Assembly: GCA_043228905.1 (NCBI GenBank)
Contig: JBHGNT010000009.1
Coordinates: forward strand, 11,222,001 to 11,286,000
Direction: 5' to 3'
DNA from: Azolla caroliniana
Taxonomy: Eukaryota; Polypodiophyta
DNA: 64,000 nucleotides
Positions 29,648 through 41,500 of the stretch are shown here, one piece after another (position 1 is the first letter of the stretch; every line of letters begins with the position of its first letter). Made by a program: the position numbers and the translations under genes. The notes under the pieces were generated by a model. The model was not told where the DNA came from. It did no database searches and was given only the letters and a program-made list of their open reading frames with translations.

Positions 29648-32600
29648 ATGGAGGACGAAGAGGAGAAGGAGAAGCAAGAAGCTTTGCGACGAATCGGAGC
29701 TCATATCATCGCCGCCACCACCATCAGAGGCGGACACGACCAGAAAGGCCATGTCCATGGAATCGAAGCTTGTGGATGGAAGATCACAACGAAGAAGCAT
29801 TCCATCTTAAAAATGCACGCGAGAGAACAGTAAAATCTCCCTCCTTCTCTCCCTCCCTCTCTCCCTCTCTCTAATCATTCTTCCTAGGGTTTGAAACATA
29901 TAGTAACCTATCATGAAGAAGAAGAAACGTTATAATAACAAGCGATACAAAAAACTCACGAAACTCTGATGCCTTATGGATAGTATGATGTCGTCTTTTG
30001 ATATCTCCAGTAGGTTCAGATTCAGGTTCAATCACGTCTGGTGATGGTATATACACATAGATTCATTCAACAACACTCACATGTATCAATCACTAGTCTT
30101 TGACCTGGATTGTCAACACCAAATATATCAATCTAGGACTTTTAGTTTCAATCACATTTACTAACAATTAATGTATTCAAGGGATTTTCAAGATCATATA
30201 TATACATAGCAACGGAGAGCGCATGAATAAGAACAAATAGCATATTTTGTCTAGTTTATCTCATAACATGTGCAATGACAAAATATTAGCTGAGAAAGGG
30301 AGGGAGAAAGAGATTGTAATTATGTGACCATTGTTCAGCTTGCCATGGGGCCTGAGAGTATCGCTTCCTGTTGATTGCCAACAGCTGATTCTATAGTAAT
30401 GGCAACCAATGTTATATATATATGTATATGTATATATTTGCAACGTAAATGATATGAGATATACAAATTGTCTTTCTTTATCTTCCTCATGAGCCAGACT
30501 AGTTTAGATGTAGGAATATGTTTTATATATTCTATTATTGCTTACAGTAGTCAATCTACCCTTTTAAGTCAAGAGCAGTTGATAGTCTCAGGACCTAATG
30601 TCGAGCTACTGAATACAGTCCAAATAATTACTCTTCATCAGATAGTCTATAGTATGTGCGTTTGTTGGTACATGAATTAGGGAAAATATATCATGTTATG
30701 TGCATGCTATAATTTTGTATATGTATACTTTCATGACGAGCCTGTGCAGGCATTCGTTGTTAATATTGTGACTGCAACTGAAAGTAGTGCTGCTGGAGGT
30801 GCAAGCGGAGGAATATATTTCTCAACCTCCTGAAGTTTAAGGCAATATACTCCCACTAAGTGATTGGAATTTCATGAACTAAATTTTATGAGAGTTTTCA
30901 TGCCGAGAAAAAAGCATAAATCAAACTAAAAGCTCATGTGATTTGGTTCTTCTGTTAGGGTTTGAACCGATAATGAGCTCAAGAAAGCATGAAGAACCAT
31001 GCCTGATTCATTATATTTGCTCTGTTGAACACTTATTATAAAAGAATGCATAGAAAACCATGCCCAAGCATTGAGGCTAGCCCTAGGTTTCAAACACACA
31101 TCATCAAACAAGAAAACATAAAAACCATGGCTGATTTAGGGTTGTACTTCCTGTTTACATTGGGAATTACATGCTTATTTTTAGAGTTTAAACAAGAAAA
31201 TCTACGTTTCTTTCTAGAAGATTGCAAAAAGTTTCCACATTATCATTTCTTTTTGTTGTCAATGGACAAACTACTGAAATTCTATTCAAAATTTGAGAAA
31301 AGCCAGTTATTTTCTGAGGAGAAGACTAGCGTTTAGGCTGAAAACTTTTTACGAAAACAAATCTCAGTAGAAAACATATGAAATTGTATGTTTTGCATGC
31401 ATCCATCATCATGTTTGGCCTTGTTACAGACACATGTTCTCCATTTCGAGAAGGATTCATGAAGTAGGCAATACATATTGGAAAGTATCAGGTTCAGCCT
31501 TTAACAAATATTTGATGTCATTCCGCTGTTATCAGCGGTGGATATTTGCAGTTGTGTAATCCGTTTTGTCTTTTTCCTTGAAAAAGACTATTAACGCCGA
31601 GATGCTTAGATCTAACATGAGCATTCTCAAAAGTATAGCGGTGTAAGTATCTCAAACGATAGTGATTTTGTCTAATCCAACTTACCTGCAGATGGGAGAA
31701 GATGCTTGGTACAACACACCTTCCTGAAATGGTGTTTGGTGACAGCTCATTAGAGCTTATTCACAAAGCCTCGGGTATTCATATTCATTTCAATGCCTTC
31801 GATGCCCTTCATGAATGGAAAAAGGAGGCATTGCCACCTGTCGAGGTTCCTGCCGCCGCTAAATGGAAAAATAGAAGGTCTGTTTGCATCTTTATTCATA
31901 TCTTGATATAATTCTAGTCTTAAAGTTTCAGTTCTAGAGGTTTATGAATTTGATTCAGTTTTTATATCTTGCTGGAATCAGCAAACCGAGTCAAGAGATT
32001 GTATTGAATTACGATTACACATTCACAACGGCTTACAGCGGTAGCGCAATCATTGAGTGCGATGAAGAACAAAAGGTTCTTTATTTTCTCTTGAAGAAAG
32101 AGCTTATCTTTATTATCATCAAAAGGAAAAAATGATGTTTTCACAGTTTTTAACAATATCGTGTTTTAGTGAAGACATATAAATGGAAAATATAAAGTAA
32201 GCGTTTAACATGAGATCTACATGTGCCAATGTTTAGGACAAGGACGAAATGCACAATGCTTGACTTCAGATTAATGTGCTTAAATGGGGCGTTTTTTTAA
32301 TAGTTATAATTTGCTAAGAAAGTTGAAGACCTTGTTAGAGACTTCAGACAAAAATTTTCATCGTTAATAATTTTTTTACCCTAGTCTTTTCTTGTTATCA
32401 CATAAGATTGGTAATGTCAATTGATAAGTCGAGAAAATTTCTTTAATCCTTTCTGACTAGCAGAACAACAAGAAGCAATGCTAACATATTGAGATAATTG
32501 TCAGGAAAGATCCTCTCTAGGTACATTCCTAGTTTACATAAGGGAACTAGTAAAGTTTTTAAAGCAAATATGCCTAGTGTTAGTCAAAACCTTCTTAACG

Positions 32601-35461
32601 AACTAACCTAATTTACTCTCACCTCCCAATACATTTACGCTTGTGCACTTCTATGTACATCAAATTCGAAGGAGACTTATTCCTCCATGCATTGGCATGG
32701 GATCTACAGGTAAACCTTTAGTCCCAAATAGGATGGCATTAACCCCAGGTCTGTGAGCTTGAACTGGGAACCTCAGCTTCCACTTGATACAACCAAGATG
32801 ACCTTCAGTGCTCCCAGTTAGGAACAACATGGCCACGTACATCACAAGTACTATCATATACACACCTTCTGTTTTGATATAGAAGGCAGGATTTGTTAGT
32901 CATCCCTTAAATCTGCCATCAATGAGGAATCCATTATTAACTCGTACCTAACTATTGGTGCTTGCTTCAACCCATATAAAGCTTTCTGCAACTGCGATAT
33001 CCTTCTTTCTGAATCAGGCAGCTCAGAATACTGTTGATTTCTCCAGAATTTGTGTTCCTCGAGAATATCCATTCAGAAAAGATGGCTTCATATCCATTTG
33101 GCATATTGGCCACTTCCATGCCATAGACACTGCCAACATAAGCCGAATAGATCTGAGCCGTGCAGCTGGAGCAACTTATTCCTCAAAATCAGCTCCCCTA
33201 CATACCCATTCAGTCTTTCTTTATATTTGGCTACAGTCCAATCAGCGTTGTCCGTAGTCTTAAAGATCTTCAAGACGTCATCTCGATGACCTTCCTTTTC
33301 ACTTCCATAAGTTCCAAATCTGATTAAGTGTCAACAAACTATGAGATTTAGTGCTCACTTTTCAACTGCTCACTTGCCAAAGAAAGGAAATCATCATCAT
33401 CTTAAAACCAAGTTCTCACTTGCCAAAGATGATGACCAGCTAAGTGCTCACTTGCCAAAGAAAGGAAAATCACCTTTCGAAGGGCAAGCTGCCATCTCAT
33501 CATCATCACCTCACAACTGAAAGCTTCGACGTTTACTTTATAAATGAACAAAACGAAATCTTATCATCTGAAATGTTGACAGGAGCTTCAAATTGATGCA
33601 GAAACTTTATAAATTCCGAGATCTTTGGTGAAAATGCAGACTTGAGTTTGCATTTTAATTCCTGTTATGTTGTTTCATGCTTTCTTGCAATAAGCATGTC
33701 ATCGACATATAAAACCAAAATATTAGAACTGCCACTAGCTTCCTTTGTCATATAGAGACAAGGATCTGCCTTACTTTGAGTGAAGCCATTTGAGAGCATG
33801 AAAGATTCAAATTTCTTATACTATAGATGTGGGGATTGTTTCAGCCCATCGAGGCTGTGTCGAAGTTTACAAACTAAATCATTTCCTGGAATCATGAACC
33901 CTTCAGGCTGCAACATATAAAGCTCCTCATCCAGGTTTCCATGAAGGAAAACCGTCTTTTCATCCATTTGTTCTAACTCCAAATCCAGAAAGGCTGAAAT
34001 AGCGAAAAGTGTGCTAAATATAGTCATTGGATTACTAGAGCAAAAACCTCTTGAAAATTAATTCCTTGTACTTGTTTGTACCCTTTGGCTTGTAAACAAG
34101 CCATACACTTGGGTTTACCTTCTAGAGACTTTACCTTGTAGATCCACTTGTTGGGTAGCTCTATAAGATCCCATGTGTTATTCTCATGGAGTGCTTTGAT
34201 CTCCTCTTGGATAGCAAGTTCCCACTTGTTAGAATGCTCACATATCCTAGCCTCTTTAACTGTGAGGGGCTCCCCTTTATCTGTTAAAAAGAATTTGATG
34301 AAGAGATGGATCATACCTTTGGGTTGGACACCGCAACCGTGTTGATCTCCTAACCCAATGATCTACATTATCTGGAAATGGTTCGAAATCTAATGGAATA
34401 TTGTCTTGCTATTTTCAGCAGCTATTTGTTCATGTGTAGGTGGCTGTAATTGATCTTCATCTTCAGGGTCTAAAATTTATTGCTACAAGTCAATCAACGA
34501 CTTTACAAATGGGCTTCTGACCACGACATAGCAGGGGTTACAATAGATCGGGCAATAGCAATTTCCTGTGCACATAGGACTTCAGAACCCTTGTCATTGA
34601 CAGATAAAGACCATTATCTCCAGCCATTGCAAGTGCTTCCCTTGCTTTGGAGACCTCTCCATTCTAGATCGACCTATGTTAGAGATATTTCAAAAAAGAA
34701 TTACAATCTGATTTGAGAATCTTACATGTACCGATAGGTCGAGATCTTTCAAAAAATAATTACAATCTGACTTGAGAATCTTACATGTACTGATAACAAG
34801 ATTCGCTAGTCACTTTTTATCTTATTTAGTTTGTTTACTCAGTAACGTTTATTTTGGGTTTTGTTCTCAAAGATGATATAACAGTTAAGATATATTCTCT
34901 TGTTTGGTCTTATAGGCCATGTCGGCCTCTTGATGTGAGAAAAGCTGTTAATAACAGCAGCGGAAGACTTAAAACAAAATAGGCACAGCCAAGCTGTGAG
35001 AAGGCTGTTAGACAGCAGTAGAAAAAGCCAAGGAATAGAGCTTGTTTTAAGTAGCAAAAAAGAAAATGAAAACTTATACAAAAGAGGCTGGTATAGCCTA
35101 TTTATACAAAATTGGGGAATGTGGGTGAAATGGCTGTTTGGTAGTTTAAGTGACTCTTGTACTACCAAACAGGTACAAAAAACTAGGAATATCTTGGAAA
35201 AGGTAGAAGAGAGAAAAGGCATTTAAAGCATTGCAGATTCTAGAGAGAGAAGGCATTTAAAGAGTTGCAGATTCTAGAGAGAGAAGAATCTGAGAAAAGA
35301 GAGAATGTAGTACAGAGATAATAAATATGAAAGAGAGTGCAGGTCTGGAGCTGCCACCCTCCAACACCTCCTCTTAGCTCCAGAACGGCCATCAAACATT
35401 GAGTCGACCGAGGAGTTGATTAATGGCATGCCTTGGAAGCGGGAAATATATATATATATAT

Positions 35462-35534
<73 letters not shown>

Positions 35535-38500
35535 TGTCAACATAACAGTTCTGAAACCCAAGAGAGAGAAAGAAGCTATCAATTTTGTCATGCCAAGCTT
35601 TGGGAGCTTGCTTTAAGCCATACAAGGCTTTGTGTAACCTGTAGACCATGTTTTTTTTTCTGCTCTAAAATCTCGAAACCTAGAGGCTGTTCAACATAAA
35701 CCTCCTCTTTCAAGTCACCGTTAAGGAAGGCTGACTTGACATCCATTTGAAAAATGGTCCATTTGTTGTGAGCAGCAAGTGCAAGTGCACATCGGATAGA
35801 TGTATACCTTGCTGTTGGAGCAAAAGTTTCCTCATAATCCACTCCTTCAACATGTGAGTAGCCTTTTGCCACTAAACGTGCCTTGTGCTTATCCAAAGTA
35901 CAAGGCACGTTTGGTCTTGAAAATCCATTTCAATCCAATGACTTGTCGATGTGGAGGCCGTGGGACTAGCTCCCATGTATGATTCCGCTCAATGGAATCA
36001 AGTTCAACTTCCATTGCTGCTTTCCACTTTGGAAGAACAAGGGCCTCTTTTGCTGTTGTGGGTTCTTTTGATTGCACAACAGTGCACAATAAGGCAAAGT
36101 TGCATGAGTGAAGAGGCCATTGTGACTTACGTGTTCGAGAACTAGATGTATACTCATGAAGTTCAGCATCGGAGAGATGAGAATCACGAATGGTGGCTTG
36201 AAGCCACTTGGGAAGTGGTGGAAGCTGGTTTGTAGAGGGAGTGGAAACAAGTGGAGTTGAGGGAGAGGTTTGAATTGTTGGCGAAGTTAGAGATTGAGTA
36301 GGAGGAGATGGGGGGCTTGAAGATGAGACATCTTCGTCTAAAATAGGAGATTCCGGAGGAGCTTGGATTTCAACCATGAACTCAGGTAAAATCCTAGAGT
36401 CATCCGGCTGAGACTCCACAAAATGAACGTCCCTAGATATGACTAGGGACTTTGACTCTAAATCCCATAACCTGTATGCGTTAGATTGTGTGCTGTAATC
36501 AAGAAATTTGCATTTCTTGGTTTTGGACTCAAATTTCGTCCTTTTATGATCTGAAATGTGAACATAAGCATCACAACCAAAGACTTTAAAATGAGATACT
36601 GAGGGCTTTACACCTGTAAATGCTTCTTCAGGCGTCATTCTAGCAACTGCTTTTGTTGGGCAGCAGTTGATGATGTAGACTGCTGTGTTGACAGCTTCAC
36701 CCCAAAACGAGAGAGGAAGATTAGATTGAGATAGCATCGTACAAGCCATCTCTTGGACTGTCCGGTTCTTCCTTTCCACGACTCCATTTTGTTGAGGAGT
36801 ATTGGGTGTAGAAAATTGGCGAGCAATGCCTCGTTGAGAGCAGAAATGGTGGAAAGCTTTGGAGATAAACTCTCCACCATTGTCCGACCTGATCTTTCGA
36901 ACTTTCTTCGATGTCTCGTTCTCCACGAGAGCTACCCATTCTTGAAATTTTGCGAAGGCTTGGGATTTTTCTACAAGAAAATAAACCCAAACCTTGCGGG
37001 AGAAGTCATCAATTATAAGCATGAAGTAGCGTGCACCACTAAGAGTAGTGGTTTTCATGGGACCACAAAGATCCATGTGCACTAACTCCAAGATAGATGT
37101 TGCTCGGTGAGTGGCTTCATGAGGGAAAGGCTCTCGATGTTGCTTGCCATGAAGACAAGCAACACATGGGGTATTGGGAGATTTGAAAATAGGAAGACCC
37201 TCAACTAGTTGGGAGGAGGAGAGCTTTTGAAGAGAATCATAGTTGAGATGACCAAACCTAGCATGCCACAACGTGGGATCTTCTTGTGCCACCAAGGCAT
37301 GAGAGCCTTGAAGAAGATGAAGAAGATGAGATTTGGAGTTTTCCAAGGGGCTATGGGAGCTTTTTAGGCGATATAAACCCCCTTCTTGTGTGCCACTAGC
37401 TACAATTTGTAGGCTGTTGGTGTCAATCACTTCCAAAACTGAGCTATCAAAGTAGACTCCATAACCTTGCTTGGTGATTTTGTAAACCGAAAGTAGGTTG
37501 GTAGAGATGCGAGGCACATGTAGCACATCTTGAAGAACGACAGGTTCTTCACTTGAAGAATTGTCAAGAATCACATTACCCACACATGAAGCCTCAATGC
37601 TTGAGGCATCTCCTATAGAGATTTGGGAAGAGCTAGGCTTCACATCATGCAAAATGGATTTGTCATAGGTCATGTGTGAAGTGGCACCACTATCTACTAA
37701 CCACTCATCGATGGTTGAAGTAGTTGGTCCAGCCAAATGTGAAGTATGTTCCTCAATGCCAAGGAAAACTGTTTCTTTGGCTGAGTGGGCCGAGTTGGAT
37801 TTCGGTGTAGGTTGATTTCTGGTAGAAGAAGAGTTCTTAGCATTGTCCATTTTCTTTTTCCGACAATCTGGCTGAATGTGACCTTTGTAGCCACAATAAT
37901 GACAAGTGAGCTCCTTGTAAGCTGGGTTGTTTGGCGGTCTTGGATTGGGTTTGTTGTAGGAGTTACCATTTTGCTTCCACTTGCCTTTACTTGTCGCATG
38001 TAGAAGCGTCTCATTGGAAGTTTGAGCACTTTTCTTCCTTGTTGCCCTATCTTGTAGCATACCAAGAAATGTATTCATGTCAGGTGTGTTGGGAAGAAGA
38101 GAAATGGTGTCACAAAAGGCTGAGAATGACTCAGGCAACTTTATCATTAGACGATGCACAAACTCAACTTCAATGGACTTGCTTCCCAAAGAAACTAGTT
38201 CCTTTTGGAGAGTGACAAATTCCGTTATTTGATCCATGATGCTGGGAGTGTCATGAATCTTGAGATTTGCTAGTTGGCTTTCAATAGCTATCATTTGAGC
38301 ATGATTAGCTCGATGATACCTCCTTTTGATGGCTGTCCATAGTACATTGGCTGTCTCGTCATCTTTATCTTGAAATTGACGAGCGATGCTCGGTTTAATA
38401 TTAAACATGAGGAAAGCATGAGCACGAGAATCCTTATCTAGCCAAGCTTCAATCTCAGCGTTAGATGAGCCAGCAACTGATTTGGTTGAAGAGGATGAAG

Positions 38501-41500
38501 TTACTGGTGGTTTCTTGTCACTACCATTGACTACATTCCATAAACGATGGTATTGTAGCAAGGTCTTTATTTGTAGCTCCCAATCCAAGTAATTGTTCCC
38601 ATCCAAGATGGATTCTTTGGGGAGTTGGGGAATGGTTGATGAAACAATGGTGGCATGTGAGGCCATGGATATCCTCCTCTTGAGCTACAGCTGGACAATT
38701 TACAGCAGTTGTAAGTAGATACTCAGGGTCTTTCTACTTCTCCCTAGATGCTAGGTGAGGCTCAGATAAGGGGAAAAGAAAACAGAAGAGCCTCCTCTGT
38801 AGGGTTGGGAGGGAGGGATAAAAGAAGGTAGGTCTGTGTGCTCTTTGGCAAAAAAAAATCAGGCTGAGGATATGGAGACCTCACTGCTCTGATACCATGT
38901 GAGAAAAGCTGTTAATAACAGCAGCGGAAGACTTAAAACAAAATAGGCACAGCCAAGCTGTGAGAAGGCTGTTAGACAGCAGTAGAAAAAATGGTTGCAA
39001 AGAGTAGAGACACAGCCAAGGAATAGAGCTTGTTTTAAGTAGCAAAAAAGAAAATGAAAACTTATACAAAAGAGGCTGGTATAGCCTATTTATACAAAAT
39101 TGGGGAATGTGGGTGAAATGGCTGTTTGGTAGTTTAAGTGACTCTTGTACTACCAAACAGGTACAAAAAACTAGGAATATCTTGGAAAAGGTAGAAGAGA
39201 GAAAAGGCATTTAAAGCATTGCAGATTCTAGAGAGAGAAGGCATTTAAAGAGTTGCAGATTCTAGAGAGAGAAGAATCTGAGAAAAGAGAGAATGTAGTA
39301 CAGAGATAATAAATATGAAAGAGAGTGCAGGTCTGGAGCTGCCACCCTCCAACACTTGAAAGACATTAATATATCGTTTTTTTCCTACAAGAGCTGCACA
39401 TGCTTGACTTTCTCGTGAATATGCAACCCTTGGTGCACTTCAAAGAATGTGCACATATATTACTTCAAGAACCACAAACTAAATTATGGTTATTTGATAA
39501 ACTTGTGACACCAACACTTCTTTATGGTGTAGAAATTATGGGGACTGAACCTTCATAGGGCATATAACTGAGAATTTGTTGAAATATTTAGTCTCAATGT
39601 TTTCCTTCAGGATAAGGAGCAAAGCATCAGTTCCCCATGATATAATTTGGAGGGGTATAAGAGTAGCCCCAATAGTGACCGAGGTATCATTCCTATCAGT
39701 GATCCGTTTCCAATGGAGATTTGGTGTTCCCTAAGCAAAGGTGTGCAACATTTGGCACTTATGTCATAATAACAACTTGCTGAACACAGAGGTAAGTCAA
39801 CTCGTGGAAATGCAAGAATGGTGTCAGCCACATGGTATAAGTATCAATGCACTACCCCCATTTCAATACAATGTCCATACTTGAACATGGTATAAGACTT
39901 GAACAGACTCACACCTGAAGTAGAAAGTTCCGGTTTTTCTTGGCTGGTTGACGAACTTCACCCTTGGAGTTTTGTGCTCCTTGGTTGAGCGCTAAAGCAT
40001 ATTCTCCTCTTAGAGACTAAATTATTGCTCTTGATCACAGTCCTGTTGCTGGATTCTGTAATCGATACCTAAACTTGGCATTTGGGTCCAAAGAAATGGA
40101 AAATGCATTTCCTCAATGTTGGATCAGACTTCTATTGAAGGTCCGTTGGCATGTGGACGTATGTTTCACAGTTAAATGTGTACAGGTGATTGTAGTGTGG
40201 CACTTTCTTAGCCCAAAGCTCCTACATTACATTGAAGCATTTTGATTTGCTCCGGGGAAGGTCTACAATATGCTATGATTAAATTTGCAAAATGGAAGAA
40301 CATGGATCAGTCCCACAATATCTATTGATAGGAAAATGGGCCATTATAAGGCACTCTTTTTACACACGTCACAGGATGGGTACTTCATCATTTCTTGTAA
40401 TATGGATACACAATCTCTCTAATGTGCTCTGTAATGTGATAGGGTTACTCAGGCCTTCTTAACCTTAGTTATGGATTGAGATTGATAGATATGCATTCAT
40501 ATCTATGGAAGAAGGAATGCCAGTTGTGCCATCAGGGGTTGAAATCGGAAGAACATAATGTTCTTCCGATTTCATTGCAATATGATAGGGCTGCTCAGGC
40601 CTTCTTAATCTTAGTTATAGATTGAGATAGGCAGATATGCACGCATATCTATGGAAGAAGGAATCTGCCAGTTGTGCCATCAGGGGCTGAAATGAGAAGA
40701 ACGTTATGATGGAAAACATAATGTTCTTCCGATTTCACTGCAATATGATAGGGATGCTCAGGCCTTCTTAATGTTAGCTACAGGTTGAGATAGGCAGATA
40801 TGCACGCATATCTATGGAAGGAGGAGTCTGCCGGTTGTGCCATCAGAGGTTGAAATCGGAAGAACATTATGATGGAAAACATAATGTTCTTCTGATGTCA
40901 CTGCAATATGATAGGGCCACCCAGGCCTTCTTAATCTTAGTTACAGATTGAGATAGGCAGATATGTATGCATATCTATTGAAGAAGGTATCTGCCAATCA
41001 TGCCATGAGGGAGTAAAATCAGAACAACGTTACGTTTTCCATCATGTTGTTGTTTATGAAATAAGAGGGGTAGGTACTATTACCTTTTCAAACAAGGCTT
41101 TGGCTCACTGTGGAAGGTAATGAGTATGAAGACCAATGGTGGATTGGACCATGCTTGTTAGAACTCAAGAGACACAAAGAAGTTGTGGAATGGCTCATTA
41201 ATAGAGAACAATCATGACATTCTGTAGCTCCTCACCTCATGCTACAAGTCAATCAAGGTTACACAAGTGCGGTCTGGACCAAAACACTTGGAAGGCTACT
41301 CTTGAAGTTTCAGTTCAAGTTCAGAATCTTAAGTGCTTGAGTAAATGGATTCTTTACCCTATTTAGTTATATTTATTGTGGTTTGTTGCTCTAAAAAGAA
41401 GAGACAGCATTTTAATATGTGTTTTCTTGTTCAGTCTCATAGGCCATTATGGCCTCGTGAATGACGTTAATATTTCTTTCCTTTCGTTCTTTCAACCACC

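Larger units (their letters stand above)
34934..39354 (-). mobile_element. Ty1/copia LTR retrotransposon in TIP41-like intron 3
   Basis: LTRs at 34934-35366 and 38898-39354 are identical by eye apart from one 24-bp indel. Flanks CTTGA (34929-34933) and CTTGA (39355-39359) form a perfect 5-bp target duplication. On the minus strand the LTR runs TGTTGGAGGGTGGC to TTCTCACA. The primer site TGGTATCAGAGC (initiator-Met tRNA type) touches the 5' LTR and a purine tract GCTAAGAGGAGG touches the 3' LTR. Gag, protease and integrase are in one open frame, but RT is frameshifted and its second half plus RNase H are missing. Total 4.42 kb, shorter than a full copia of about 5 kb. A recent, non-autonomous insertion. 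Confidence 0.96.

Noticed and set aside
29424-29810. 128-codon plus-strand ORF overlapping TIP41-like exon 1
   Set aside because: It contains the GGA repeat and lacks TIP41 motifs. The other frame at 29648 splices into EQWEK and [10 protein letters not shown].
35433-35699. Plus-strand ORF with Arg-Glu repeats
   Set aside because: Translation of the AG microsatellite; not a gene.
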